The notes: a model not told the origin generated them from the letters alone. A DNA stretch of 39,737 nt from Geminicoccaceae bacterium (GCA_025054575.1 JANWZN010000011.1:1-39737); one strand, 5' to 3'. Counted from the stretch's first letter, positions 26,822 through 35,600 are shown. Program-made: numbers and translations.

Positions 26822-27159
26822 CGCTTGCCTCCCCGTTCGCTCGGCTCGGCGGCCCTCCTAGCCGGCCCCGAACCTTCCTGCGAAGAGCGAGACGGGGGCG
26901 GCTCCGGGCTGCCCACGCCCGGCGCGGCATCACCCTCGCGAAGCGCTGCCCGCGCCGGCAGCCCGGGCGACCTCGAACGGTCTTCTGATCGAAGCGACGC
27001 TCGACGGCCGTCGTTGTTCGCGAGGCGAGACACGGGGGCAGGGTCGCCTGCGCAGGACGACGATCGCGCGGGCCCGCCATGTCGGCTCGCTCGCGGGCTT
27101 CGCCCGAGCGGCCGGAGCAGCCGAGCGATCGACCGCGGCGATCGGTTTCCCCGCCGACC
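26822..27159. other. Intergenic region upstream of the TAXI gene
   Basis: These 338 bp lie between the yqhA stop and the TAXI start, both on the minus strand. I see no gene. The ribosome site of the TAXI gene is at its left end. A bulged hairpin (about 27087-27110, CGGGC-TTC-GCCCG core) could lie in the yqhA 3' end, but there is no T-tract. Confidence 0.5.
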
Positions 27160-27666
27160 TCACCCGTGGGCGCTTTTGGCCTTCTCCGAGATCCAGTCCA
27201 TGAGCGCCAGGAGCACGCCCGAGATCACGAAGGCCATATGGACCACCACGAGCCAGAAGATGTCGTCCTTGCTCACCGCGGAGACGTTCATGAACGCCTT
27301 CAAGAGATGGATCGCCGAGATCGCGACGATCGAGGCGACGAGCTTGAGCTTGAGGCCAGAGAAGTCGAGCGTACCCATCCATTCCGGGCGATCGGTGTGG
27401 TCGGCGGTCTCGATCTTCGAGACGAAGTTCTCGTAGCCCGAGAAGATCACCATCAGCACGAGCGAGCCGGCGAGCGTCAGGTCGACGAGTGCCAGCACCG
27501 CCAGCACGAGATCGCTCTCCTTCATCGAGAGCACGCCCGGGATGTAGTGCAGCAGCTCCTGCACGAACTTCACGAGCAACATCGCAAGCGCGATCACGAG
27601 CCCGACGTAGAAGGGCGCCATGAGCCATCGGCTCGCGAAAATCAGCCGCTCGAGCGAGCGCTCCAT
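27160..27666 (-). CDS. yqhA: YqhA family inner-membrane protein (UPF0114)
   Basis: A 168-residue protein with four hydrophobic segments (about residues 10-32, 48-72, 100-122 and 132-155). The YqhA hallmarks include ERLIFASRWLMAPFYVGL at the start, LALVDLTLAGSLVLMVIFSGYENFVS in the middle and LVVVHMAFVISGVLLALMDW near the end. Its function is unknown; it is an integral membrane protein. ATG 27666 is chosen because GGAG precedes it by about ten bases and the conserved RSLERLIF starts there; two in-frame ATGs upstream (27681, 27693) have poorer ribosome sites. It is divergent from the AcuI-like gene across 241 bp that must contain both promoters. Confidence 0.9.
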   Translation of the reverse strand: MERSLERLIFASRWLMAPFYVGLVIALAMLLVKFVQELLHYIPGVLSMKESDLVLAVLALVDLTLAGSLVLMVIFSGYENFVSKIETADHTDRPEWMGTLDFSGLKLKLVASIVAISAIHLLKAFMNVSAVSKDDIFWLVVVHMAFVISGVLLALMDWISEKAKSAHG

Positions 27667-27907
27667 GGTGCGGTGCTCCATTCGTGACGACAACGAGGGG
27701 ACCGGTCGGCGAAAGCCGGCGGCGACGGCGACGCTCTAACCCGACGGGCGCCGCATCTCCACCCTCCGCGCGGCCGAGGCCGGCGTGCGCCGGCCACTCC
27801 TCGCCGGGCCCTCCGGCCGCGGGTGCGCGCGAGGGCACCCTCGACAGCCGGGCGCCTCCGCGCCAGAAGCGGCCGGCAGCGATCGCCGCGCGACGAAGGA
27901 GCCGAGC

Positions 27908-28909
27908 ATGGCGGAGCGTTTCGAGGCCCTCGTGCTGCACCAGGAGGACGGCCGCACCGTGCCGCGCCTCGAGAGCCTGTCGACCGATGCCCTGCCCGAG
28001 GGCGAGGTCCTGCTCGAGGTGCTCTGCTCGACCCTCAACTACAAGGATGCGCTCGCGATCACCGGTGCCGGCAAGATCGTCCGCTCCTTCCCGTTCGTGC
28101 CGGGGATCGACCTCGTGGGCCGGGTCGTCGCGTCGAGCGACCCGGCCTGGCGGCCGGGCGAGCTCGTGCTGGTCACGGGCTGGGGCATGGGCGAGCGACA
28201 CTGGGGTGGGCTGGCGCAGAAGGCGCGGCTGCCGGCGGCCTGGCTGCAGCGGCTGCCGGAAGCGATGACCCCGCGCCGAGCGATGGCGATCGGCACCGCC
28301 GGGTTCACCGCGATGCTCTGCGTGATGGCCCTCGAACGCGAGGGCGTGCGGCCGGGCGACGGCGAGGTGCTGGTCACCGGTGCCGCGGGCGGCGTCGGGT
28401 CGATCGCCGTGATGCTGCTCGCGCGCGCCGGCTATCGGGTGGTGGCCTCGACCGGCAAGGCCGAGTCGGGGCCGCTCTTGCGAGAGCTCGGCGCGGAGCA
28501 GATCGTCGATCGCAAGAGCGTGGCCGAGCCCGGCGCCGGCCCCCTCGCCTCGGCGCGCTGGGCCGGGGCGGTCGATACGGTGGGCGGCCCGGTCCTGAGC
28601 GGGTTGCTCAAGGCGATGCGCTACCGCGGAACGGTCGCGGCCTGCGGCAACGCCGGCGGGGTCGAGCTGCACACCACCGTCTTCCCCTTCATCCTGCGCG
28701 GGGTCCGTCTGATCGGGATCGATTCGGCGCTGGCGCCGATGGCCGAGCGCGAAGCGGCCTGGGCTCGTCTCGCCCGTGATCTCGATCCGGACAAGCTCGA
28801 CAGGCTCACGAGCGTGATCGGCCTCGAGGAGGTCGCAGCGATCGCCCCGCGTTTCCTCGAGGGGAAGGTCGCGGGCCGGATCGTGGTGCGGATCGATCCG
28901 AACGCGTGA
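27908..28909 (+). CDS. acuI: AcuI/YhdH-type NADPH-dependent acrylyl-CoA reductase
   Basis: The 333-residue medium-chain reductase lacks the zinc-binding residues of alcohol dehydrogenases. It shows STLNYKDALAITG (residues 41-53), FPFVPGIDLVGRV (61-73) and the NADPH motif GAAGGVGS at 158-165. These are characteristic of AcuI/YhdH, which reduces acrylyl-CoA to propionyl-CoA and protects against this reactive intermediate. ATG 27908 follows AAGGAG at seven bases. No dimethylsulfoniopropionate or 3-hydroxypropionate genes lie nearby, so a general detoxifying role is as likely as a pathway role. Confidence 0.88.
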   Translation: MAERFEALVLHQEDGRTVPRLESLSTDALPEGEVLLEVLCSTLNYKDALAITGAGKIVRSFPFVPGIDLVGRVVASSDPAWRPGELVLVTGWGMGERHWGGLAQKARLPAAWLQRLPEAMTPRRAMAIGTAGFTAMLCVMALEREGVRPGDGEVLVTGAAGGVGSIAVMLLARAGYRVVASTGKAESGPLLRELGAEQIVDRKSVAEPGAGPLASARWAGAVDTVGGPVLSGLLKAMRYRGTVAACGNAGGVELHTTVFPFILRGVRLIGIDSALAPMAEREAAWARLARDLDPDKLDRLTSVIGLEEVAAIAPRFLEGKVAGRIVVRIDPNA

Positions 28910-28959
28910 CGGTTCGGTGACGCCGGGCGGTGCCGCCGCGGCCCTCGCTCGATCGACGG

Positions 28960-28987
28960 TTGCAGCCGGAGCGGGGGCTGCTATAGA
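28960..28987 (+). promoter_or_regulatory. Candidate promoter of accB-accC-aat
   Basis: TTGCAG (28960-28965) and TATAGA (28982-28987) are 16 bases apart in an otherwise very GC-rich gap, 155 bp upstream of the accB start. This is the best-looking sigma-70-type promoter in the right half of the window. Confidence 0.5.
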
Positions 28988-29142
28988 GCAGGCCGCGCGA
29001 CGGTGCCGGGTTGCCGCCGCGCCTTCGTCGTTGCCCGCAGCGACCTTTCGGCCGGTCGAACCGCGCCGGGAAACGGCGCCGAATCGGGCATGGGGCGGCG
29101 CTCGTGGCCGGGACCCGCGGCCGCGGCTTGTCGGAACGGCGG

Positions 29143-29604
29143 ATGGCCAGCATCGACATCGACATCGGCTACGTCGAGAAGCTCGCCGAGCTCCTGCAGC
29201 GCACCGGTCTCACCGAGATCGAGATCGGCCAGGGCGATGCGCGCATCCGGGTGGCCCGCCAGATCCAGCAGACCGTCGAGGTGCAGACGGTGACGGCGGC
29301 GGCGCCCTCGGCGGCGGCAAGCGCGAATGCGCCCCTCGCCCTGGAGCCCGCCCCGAGCGAGCTCAACCATCCGGGGCTCCTCACCTCGCCCATGGTCGGC
29401 ACGGCCTATCTCGCACCCGAGCCCGGAGCCGCCCCGTTCGTGACCGTCGGCCAGGAGGTGCGCGAGGGAGCGACCGTGCTCATCATCGAGGCCATGAAGG
29501 TCATGAACTCGATCCGGGCGCCGCGCAGCGGCCGGATCACCCGCATCTTCGTCGAGAACGCGCAGCCCGTGGAGTTCGGCGAACCCCTCATGATCATCGA
29601 GTGA
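29143..29604 (+). CDS. accB: Acetyl-CoA carboxylase biotin carboxyl carrier protein
   Basis: A 153-residue protein with an N-terminal helical part, a Pro/Ala linker (about 45-75) and a C-terminal biotinyl domain. The biotinylated lysine is K119 in EAMKVMN. It carries the carboxyl group between biotin carboxylase and the transferase, feeding malonyl-CoA to fatty-acid synthesis. ATG 29143 is chosen for the conserved MASIDIDIGYVEKLAELL start; the longer frame from 29011 has no conserved residues. accC follows after four bases. The aroQ gene that commonly precedes accB in proteobacteria is not here. Confidence 0.95.
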   Translation: MASIDIDIGYVEKLAELLQRTGLTEIEIGQGDARIRVARQIQQTVEVQTVTAAAPSAAASANAPLALEPAPSELNHPGLLTSPMVGTAYLAPEPGAAPFVTVGQEVREGATVLIIEAMKVMNSIRAPRSGRITRIFVENAQPVEFGEPLMIIE

Positions 29605-29608
29605 GCCC

Positions 29609-30955
29609 TTGTTCCGCAAGGTCCTGATCGCCAATCGAGGCGAGATCGCGCTGCGCATCTTGCGCGCCTGCCGCGAGCTCGGGATCGCCTCCGTCGCCGT
29701 CCATTCGACGGCCGACGCGACGGCGATGCACGTCCGGCTCGCCGACGAGAGCGTGTGCATCGGCCCGCCGCCGGCTTCGGAATCCTACCTCAACCCGCTC
29801 GCGATCCTGGCCGCGGCCGAGATCACCGGTGCCGATGCGATCCATCCGGGCTACGGCTTTCTCTCCGAGAACGCCGACTTCGCCCAGATGGTGATCGAGC
29901 ACGGCTTCACCTTCATCGGCCCGTCGCCCGAGCATCTGCGGCTCATGGGCGACAAGATCCTGGCCAAGAAGACCGCGGCCGAGCTCGGGCTGCCCGTGGT
30001 TCCCGGCACCGAGGAGGCGATCGCGAGCGAAGCCGAAGCGCTCGCCGCGGCCGAACGGATCGGCTTTCCGCTGCTGATCAAGGCGGCGGCGGGCGGCGGC
30101 GGGCGCGGCATGACCGTGGTGCAGAACCGCTCGCAGCTCGAGGAGGCGCTCCGGCTCGCCCGGCGCGAAGCCAAGCTCGGCTTCGGCGACGATCGCGTCT
30201 ATCTCGAGCGCTACCTCGACCGGCCGCGCCACATCGAGGTCCAGGTCCTGGGCGACCAGCACGGCAATCTCGTGCATCTGGGCGAGCGCGATTGCACCCT
30301 CCAGCGCCGCCACCAGAAGGTGGTCGAGGAGGCTCCCTCGCCGGTTCTCGGCGGCCGCGAACGCGCCGAGATCGGCGAACGGGTGGCCCGCGCCCTGCAG
30401 CGGCTCGGCTACGCCAACGCCGGCACGGTCGAGTTCCTCTGGCAGGACGGTCGCTTCTACTTCATCGAGATGAACACCCGGCTGCAGGTCGAACATCCGG
30501 TGACCGAGCTCGTCACCGGGGTGGACATCGTCCGCGAGCAGATCCGGATCGCAGCCGGCGAGCGGCTCGGCCTGCGTCAGGAGCAGATCCGCATCCAGGG
30601 CCACGCGATCGAGGTCCGGGTGACGGCCGAGGACCCGAAGACCCTCGTGCCGGCGCCGGGGCGGGTGCGGGCCTATCACCCGCCGGGCGGGCCGGGCGTG
30701 CGGGTCGATTCCGCGCTCTACGCCGGTTACACGGTGCCGCCGCACTACGACAGCCTGATCGCCAAGCTGATCGTCCACGACGTCGACCGGCCGACCGCGA
30801 TCCGCCGGCTCGAGCGCGCGCTCGCCGAGTACGTGATCGACGGCATGGCGACCAACCTGCCGCTCCTGCGGGCGCTGTTCGCCACCGACGAGGTGCGCGA
30901 GGGGCGCTACGATACCCGCTGGCTCGGCCAGTTCCTCCAGGGCTGGCGCGGCTGA
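29609..30955 (+). CDS. accC: Biotin carboxylase subunit of acetyl-CoA carboxylase
   Basis: The 448-residue ATP-grasp enzyme carboxylates biotin on AccB. It shows FRKVLIANRGEIALRI at the start, HPGYGFLSEN (residues 79-88), the glycine-rich ATP loop GGGGRG at 162-167, LEVQ-type strand IEVQVLGD, and EMNTRLQVEHPVTE, the active-site signature. Length is that of standalone AccC. The start is a TTG at 29609, four bases after the accB stop; no better start exists and the first residues match the family exactly. The TTG probably depends on translational coupling to accB. Confidence 0.96.
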   Translation: MFRKVLIANRGEIALRILRACRELGIASVAVHSTADATAMHVRLADESVCIGPPPASESYLNPLAILAAAEITGADAIHPGYGFLSENADFAQMVIEHGFTFIGPSPEHLRLMGDKILAKKTAAELGLPVVPGTEEAIASEAEALAAAERIGFPLLIKAAAGGGGRGMTVVQNRSQLEEALRLARREAKLGFGDDRVYLERYLDRPRHIEVQVLGDQHGNLVHLGERDCTLQRRHQKVVEEAPSPVLGGRERAEIGERVARALQRLGYANAGTVEFLWQDGRFYFIEMNTRLQVEHPVTELVTGVDIVREQIRIAAGERLGLRQEQIRIQGHAIEVRVTAEDPKTLVPAPGRVRAYHPPGGPGVRVDSALYAGYTVPPHYDSLIAKLIVHDVDRPTAIRRLERALAEYVIDGMATNLPLLRALFATDEVREGRYDTRWLGQFLQGWRG

Positions 30956-30978
30956 GGGGCGGCGCGGGCGCGACCGGC

Positions 30979-31656
30979 TTGGTGCTGCTCACCCCGCACC
31001 GGTTGCTCCGCTGCTACGCGACCGGGCGCTTTCCGATGGCCGACGGCCGGCACGACCCGGTCGTCTACCTGGTCGACCCGGAGCGACGCGGCATCCTGCC
31101 GCTCGACGGCTTGCACGTCCCGCGCTCGCTCAAGAAGGTGATCCGGCGCGGTGGCTTCGAGATCAGAATCGACGCGGACGTCCCGGCGGTGATCGAGGCC
31201 TGCGCCGAAGCGACCCCCGAGCGGCCCTCGACCTGGCTCAACGACGAGCTGATCGCGCTCTATGCCGAGCTCGCGGCGATGGGCCATGTCCACAGTGTCG
31301 AGACCTGGCGGGACGGGCGACGGGTGGGCGGGCTCTACGGCGTCGTCCTGGGCTCGGCCTTCTTCGGCGAGTCGATGTTCTCGCGCGTGCCCGATGCCTC
31401 CAAGGTCGCTCTCGTCGAGCTCGTGGCGCGCCTGCGCGCGGGCGGCTTCACGCTCCTCGACACCCAGTTCGTGACCGATCACCTGCGCCGGTTCGGCGCG
31501 ATCGAGATCCCCCGTGCTGCCTATCTCTTGCGGCTCAAAGCAGCACTCGCCCGGCCGGCGGTCTTCCCGCGCGAGCCGGGCTGCTACGCTCAGCGGCTCG
31601 TGGCGGAGGACGGCGCGGCGAGCGGCTCGCGACAATCCAAGAGCCAGACGTCGTAG
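30979..31656 (+). CDS. aat: Leucyl/phenylalanyl-tRNA--protein transferase
   Basis: About 225 residues. It adds Leu or Phe from aminoacyl-tRNA to proteins with N-terminal Arg or Lys, marking them for ClpAP via the N-end rule. The family signature is RLLRCYATGRFPMAD near the start, then RRGILPLDGLHVPRSL, FGESMFSR and LLDTQFVTDHLRRFGA. The start is either TTG 30979 or GTG 30982; both are adjacent and neither can be preferred strongly. It is 23 bp after accC, the usual accBC-aat order of alphaproteobacteria. Its 3' end overlaps the oppositely oriented DUF2155 gene by 67 bp. Confidence 0.93.
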   Translation: MVLLTPHRLLRCYATGRFPMADGRHDPVVYLVDPERRGILPLDGLHVPRSLKKVIRRGGFEIRIDADVPAVIEACAEATPERPSTWLNDELIALYAELAAMGHVHSVETWRDGRRVGGLYGVVLGSAFFGESMFSRVPDASKVALVELVARLRAGGFTLLDTQFVTDHLRRFGAIEIPRAAYLLRLKAALARPAVFPREPGCYAQRLVAEDGAASGSRQSKSQTS

Positions 31657-32003
31657 ACCGGATGCTCGAGGGCGGAGAGACCCGGGCTCGAGGCGAACAT
31701 CCAGCCCTGGAACCGCACCACCTCGCCTCGCTGCGGCCCGTCCTGCTCGCGGATCTCGAGAAAAGCGGCGCGCTCGGGCGGTTCGATCGGCGGGGCGACG
31801 AGGCAGGCGCGCGGGGTGACCCTGAGCGTGCCGAACCGCGTCGCGGTATCGATCGGCGCCTCGATCGTGCCGACCCGTGCCGTCACCTTGTCCAGGGTGC
31901 GCAACACGGCGATCCGATGCGGCTCGCTCGGCCGGCTCCACGCGGTCGCGGCCGGAAGCAGGAGGAGCGCCAGCAGGATCGATAGGCCCGCTGGCTTTCT
32001 CAT
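31590..32003 (-). CDS. DUF2155 domain-containing periplasmic protein
   Basis: A 137-residue protein with a Sec signal peptide (hydrophobic core LSILLALLLLPAATA, cleavage near residue 22). The DUF2155 motifs are LDKVTARVGTIEAPI and, near the end, FQGWMFASSPGLSALEHPVYDVWLLDC. The domain has no assigned function but is widely conserved in alphaproteobacteria beside aat and mlaD, suggesting an envelope role. Its ATG overlaps the mlaD stop (32000-32003), so it is coupled to mlaD. The last 20-odd codons overlap the 3' end of aat on the other strand. Confidence 0.9.
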   Translation of the reverse strand: MRKPAGLSILLALLLLPAATAWSRPSEPHRIAVLRTLDKVTARVGTIEAPIDTATRFGTLRVTPRACLVAPPIEPPERAAFLEIREQDGPQRGEVVRFQGWMFASSPGLSALEHPVYDVWLLDCREPLAAPSSATSR

Positions 32004-32488
32004 TCGGCCTTCTCCCCGGCGCGGCCGGCCGGCGCGCCGCCGCCTGCAGCCTGGCCGCTGAAAACGTAGCGGCCGATCAGGTCTTCGAGATTGACCGAGG
32101 ATTGGGTGAAGGTGAGCTCCTCGCCAGGCTTGAGCATCCGATCCTCGCCGCCCGGCACGATCGAGAGATACTTGCCGCCCAGGAGCGAGGAGCTCGCCAC
32201 CGCGGCCGTGCTGTCGGCCGGCAGCTCGATCCCCTTTTTGACCGAGAAGCGCACCAGGGCGCGGAAGGTCTCGGGGTCGATGTCCTGCGCCAACACCCGG
32301 CCGACCTTGATGCCGGCGATCTTGACGTCCGCGCCGACCTCGAGCCCGTCGACCCGCTCGAAGCGCGCCACGAGCGTGTAGCCGCCCGGATCACCAGCGC
32401 TGCTCTGGCCGTAGGCCCAGCCGAAAAAGCCGATCGCGGCTGCGAGGACGACGGCACCGAGGATCGTCTCGACGAGATTGTGCTGCAT
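32000..32488 (-). CDS. mlaD: MlaD, MCE-domain protein of outer-membrane lipid asymmetry
   Basis: A 162-residue protein with one N-terminal membrane helix (about 8-26), then a single MCE domain: YTLVARFERVDGLEVGADVKIAGIKVGRV, and later SSLLGGKYLSIVPGG. The C-terminal tail is Gly/Ala-rich. MlaD forms the hexameric ring of the MlaFEDB transporter that moves phospholipids between outer and inner membranes. The other mla genes are not in the window; an isolated mlaD beside DUF2155 is common in alphaproteobacteria. The NDUFA12-like gene often seen between aat and mlaD is absent here. ftsY lies directly upstream, 21 bp away. Confidence 0.93.
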   Translation of the reverse strand: MQHNLVETILGAVVLAAAIGFFGWAYGQSSAGDPGGYTLVARFERVDGLEVGADVKIAGIKVGRVLAQDIDPETFRALVRFSVKKGIELPADSTAAVASSSLLGGKYLSIVPGGEDRMLKPGEELTFTQSSVNLEDLIGRYVFSGQAAGGGAPAGRAGEKAE

Positions 32489-32509
32489 GCCTCCTCGCTC
32501 GTTCGCGGC

Positions 32510-33472
32510 TCAAGCGCGAGCGATCTCCTCCTCGCGGTCCTGCTCGTCGAGGCCGAGCAGGGCGCGGGCGAAGGCGCGGGCCTCGAACGGCCGCAGGTCC
32601 TCGATCCCCTCGCCTACGCCCACGGCGTGAATCGGCAGGCCGAAGCGCTCGGCCAGCGCCACCACCACCCCGCCTTTGGCCGTCCCGTCGAGCTTGGTGA
32701 CGATCAGGCCCGAGACGTCGACCATGCTCTTGAAGGTCTCGACCTGATTGTGTGCGTTCTGACCCGTGGTCGCATCGAGCACGAGGATCGTATCGTGCGG
32801 GGCGTCCGGATCGAGCTTCTTGAGCACGCGCACGATCTTCTTGAGCTCGTCCATGAGGGCCTGCTTGTTGTGCAGCCGTCCCGCCGTATCGATCAAAAGA
32901 AGATCGGCCCCGTCCGCGCGCGCTTTCTCGAGGGCAGTAAACGCGAGGCCGGCCGGGTCGGCCCCTTCCTTGCCGCGGATCACCGGCACGGCATTGCGCT
33001 CGCCCCAGATCGCGAGCTGCTCGACCGCGGCGGCGCGGAAGGTGTCGCAGGCCGCGAGCACGACCGACAGGCCCGCGTCTCTGGCCTGTTTGGCGAGCTT
33101 GCCGATCGTCGTCGTCTTGCCGGTGCCGTTGACGCCGCAGACCAGCACCACCTGCGGCCGGTAGCGCACCCGGTGCGGGATCGGCTGGGCCAGGGGCTCG
33201 AGGATCAGGGCGATCCGCTCGGCCAGGAAGGCGCGCACCTCCTCCTCGCTCACCTCCTTGCCGAAGCGTTCCTTCTTCAGAGCGGCGATCAGCTTCTGCG
33301 CCGTCTCGACGCCGAGATCGGCGGCGATCAGGACCTCTTCGAGCTCGTCGAGCGTCTCCTGGTCGAGCCGGCGGCGACGCACGACGGCCTTGAGCCGCTC
33401 CTTGATCGCGGTCGAGGAGCGCTTGAGCCCGGCGCGCAGCCGGCCGAGCCAGCCGATCTTCTGCTCGCTCAT
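32510..33472 (-). CDS. ftsY: Signal recognition particle receptor FtsY
   Basis: The 320-residue SRP GTPase receives ribosome-nascent chain complexes from Ffh at the membrane. A short, basic N-terminal segment (no long acidic A domain) is followed by the four-helix N domain. The G domain has GVNGTGKTTT (113-122), DTFRAAAVEQL, DTAGRLHNK, TKLDGTAKGG and GVGEGIEDLRPF. Its start overlaps the mtaB stop (33469-33472), so it is translated after mtaB in the dapF-mtaB-ftsY operon. The receptor and its partner Ffh are encoded about 2.3 kb apart on opposite strands. Confidence 0.97.
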   Translation of the reverse strand: MSEQKIGWLGRLRAGLKRSSTAIKERLKAVVRRRRLDQETLDELEEVLIAADLGVETAQKLIAALKKERFGKEVSEEEVRAFLAERIALILEPLAQPIPHRVRYRPQVVLVCGVNGTGKTTTIGKLAKQARDAGLSVVLAACDTFRAAAVEQLAIWGERNAVPVIRGKEGADPAGLAFTALEKARADGADLLLIDTAGRLHNKQALMDELKKIVRVLKKLDPDAPHDTILVLDATTGQNAHNQVETFKSMVDVSGLIVTKLDGTAKGGVVVALAERFGLPIHAVGVGEGIEDLRPFEARAFARALLGLDEQDREEEIARA

Positions 33473-34761
33473 GCGGCGCGCTTTCCAACACCCGCCGGCC
33501 GCACCAATCGCACGAGGAGAGCACCGTCTCGAGCGTCTTCGACCTCGAACTCGGCGAGCGTTCCGGCCGGCACGGGCTCGCCCGCCAGCCGGAAGGGCGC
33601 GTACTGGTCGGTGTGGCCACGGCCGCCCTGCTCGACGAGCCCGTGCACCCGGGTCCCGATCTGGGCGGCGAGGAAGGCCGAAAGCCGCCGGGCCCCGGCC
33701 TCCCTGAGCCGCGCCGCCCGCTCCTTGCGCACCGCCGCGGGGACTTGCGGCATGCGCGCAGCCGGCGTGCCCGGCCGTGCGGAATAAGGGAAGACGTGGA
33801 GGAAGGTCAGCCCGGCCTCCTCGACGAGCTCGAGCGTGCGCTCGAACATCGACTCGTCCTCGGTCGGAAAGCCGGCGATGAGATCGGCGCCGAAGACGAG
33901 CTCGGGCCGCATCGCGCGCAACCGTTCGGCCAGTCGGATCACGGTCGCCCGATCGTGGCGCCGCTTCATCCGCTTCAAGATCAGATCGTCGCCCGCCTGC
34001 ACCGAGAGGTGGAGATGCGGCATCAGCCGCGGCTCGGAGCCGAGGCGCTCCTCGAGCTCGGGGTCGAGCTCGGCCGGATCGAGCGAGGAGAGCCGCAGCC
34101 GGCCGAGCTCCGGCAGCTCGTCCAGAAGCGCCCCCACGAGCCGCCCGAGCCGTGGCGCGCCGTCGAGATCGTGGCCCCAGGAGGTGAGATCGACCCCGGT
34201 CAAGACGATCTCGCGGAAGCCCGCGTCGAGCAGCCGGCGGGCGCGCGCGACCACCTCGGCCACGGGAACCGAGCGCGAGGGACCGCGTGCGAAGGGGATG
34301 ATGCAGAAGGTGCAGCGATGATCGCAGCCCTGCTGGACCTCGAGAAAGGCGCGGGTGCGCCCGTCGAAGCCGTCGAGGAGATGCCCCGCGGTCTCCTTGA
34401 CCGCCATGATGTCGCCGACCTCGACCCGCTTCGCACCGGCCGGCAGCCGCGCGAGGGCCCGCCAGACCGCGGGATCGAGCTTTTCGGCGTTGCCGAGCAC
34501 GTGGTCGACCTCGTCCATCGCCCGATAGCGCTCGGCCGCGAGCTGGGCGCTGCAGCCGGTGACCACGATCCGGGCGTTCGGGTTGGCCCGCTTGGCGCGA
34601 CGGATCGCCTGGCGGGCCTGGCGCTCGGCCTCCGCGGTGACGGCGCAGGTGTGGACGACGACCACGTCCTCGAGCCCCGCGGCCCGTGCGTGCCGGCGCA
34701 TCACCTCGGATTCGAAGGCGTTGAGCCGGCAGCCCAGGGTCAGGATCTCGGGCCCGCTCAA
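33469..34761 (-). CDS. mtaB: tRNA (t6A37) methylthiotransferase MtaB
   Basis: The 430-residue radical-SAM enzyme adds a methylthio group to t6A37 in ANN-decoding tRNAs. The N-terminal methylthiotransferase domain has three cluster cysteines (C11 in LGCRLN, C39, C70). The radical-SAM cysteines are C146, C150 and C153 in CDHRCTFC, and the C-terminal TRAM-like region is near 370-425. The TLGCRLN start and domain lengths match MtaB rather than MiaB or RimO. It uses a TTG start (34761) overlapping the dapF stop (TTGA 34758-34761); no other start fits, since the frame continues upstream through dapF without homology. Confidence 0.94.
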   Translation of the reverse strand: MSGPEILTLGCRLNAFESEVMRRHARAAGLEDVVVVHTCAVTAEAERQARQAIRRAKRANPNARIVVTGCSAQLAAERYRAMDEVDHVLGNAEKLDPAVWRALARLPAGAKRVEVGDIMAVKETAGHLLDGFDGRTRAFLEVQQGCDHRCTFCIIPFARGPSRSVPVAEVVARARRLLDAGFREIVLTGVDLTSWGHDLDGAPRLGRLVGALLDELPELGRLRLSSLDPAELDPELEERLGSEPRLMPHLHLSVQAGDDLILKRMKRRHDRATVIRLAERLRAMRPELVFGADLIAGFPTEDESMFERTLELVEEAGLTFLHVFPYSARPGTPAARMPQVPAAVRKERAARLREAGARRLSAFLAAQIGTRVHGLVEQGGRGHTDQYAPFRLAGEPVPAGTLAEFEVEDARDGALLVRLVRPAGVGKRAA

Positions 34762-35600
34762 GGGGTCCGGCCCTCGAGCAGCTCGGCCGCGATGCGGCCT
34801 TCGAAGACGACCGCGACGGGGCCGGTCATCGAGACCGGTCCCTTGCCGTCCCAGGCGATCTCGAGCGGTCCACCGTCGAGGATCAGGCTCGCGACCTCGC
34901 CCACGAGCCCGCGCCGGCGCGCCGCCACCATGGCGGCACAGGCGCCGGTGCCGCAGGCCGGGGTGAGGCCGGCGCCGCGCTCGAACACCTTGAGGCGGAT
35001 GGTCGAGGGGCCGATCCGCATGGCGAAGCCGATATTGGCGCGCTCGGGAAAGATCGGGTGGCGTTCGAGCTCGGCCCCGAGCCGCTCGCCGTCGCGCGCG
35101 GCGAGATCGTCGCCGAAGACGGTCGCATGCGGGTTGCCCATGCTCGTGGCGGTGGGCCGCGGCAGCCCCGCGTGGTCGAGCGGCACCTCGAGGGTATCGC
35201 AGGCGACGGCCAGGGGAATGTCGCGCCAGTCGGTGCGCGGCACGCCCATCTCGACCGTGACGAGCCCGTCCCGCCGGCGCCGGGCGCGCAACAGCCCGCC
35301 CTTGGTCTCGAGCCGGAGCTCGTCGCGATCGCCTTCCATCATCAAGAGCCGGCTCACGCAGCGGGTGCCGTTGCCGCACGCCCCCGCCTCGCTGCCGTCG
35401 GCATTGAAGAACAAGAGCCGCGCGTCGGCGATCTCCGAGGGTGCAATCGCCACGAGCTGATCGAAGCCCACGCCGCGCCGGCGGTCGGCGAGCCGCTGGA
35501 TCGCCTCGGGCGAGAGGTCGAGCGTCTCCTCGCGGGCGTCGATCACGACGAAGTCGTTGCCGAGCCCGTGCATCTTGGTGAAGGGGAGCGAGCGCGCCAT
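34758..35600 (-). CDS. dapF: Diaminopimelate epimerase
   Basis: The 280-residue enzyme converts LL- to meso-diaminopimelate for peptidoglycan and lysine. The two catalytic cysteines are C75 (GACGNGTRC) and C216 (TPACGTGACA). The opening MHGLGNDFVV (residues 10-19), NADGSE and GNPH are family-typical. ATG 35600 is chosen because the conserved LPFTKMHGLGND starts a few residues later; the longer frame from 35780 adds a low-complexity leader. It is the first gene of dapF-mtaB-ftsY and is divergent from ffh across 200 bp. Confidence 0.95.
   Translation of the reverse strand: MARSLPFTKMHGLGNDFVVIDAREETLDLSPEAIQRLADRRRGVGFDQLVAIAPSEIADARLLFFNADGSEAGACGNGTRCVSRLLMMEGDRDELRLETKGGLLRARRRRDGLVTVEMGVPRTDWRDIPLAVACDTLEVPLDHAGLPRPTATSMGNPHATVFGDDLAARDGERLGAELERHPIFPERANIGFAMRIGPSTIRLKVFERGAGLTPACGTGACAAMVAARRRGLVGEVASLILDGGPLEIAWDGKGPVSMTGPVAVVFEGRIAAELLEGRTP

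Noticed and set aside
27087-27110. Bulged GC hairpin downstream of yqhA
   Set aside because: It has only a five-pair core with a 2-nt bulge and no U-tract on either strand.
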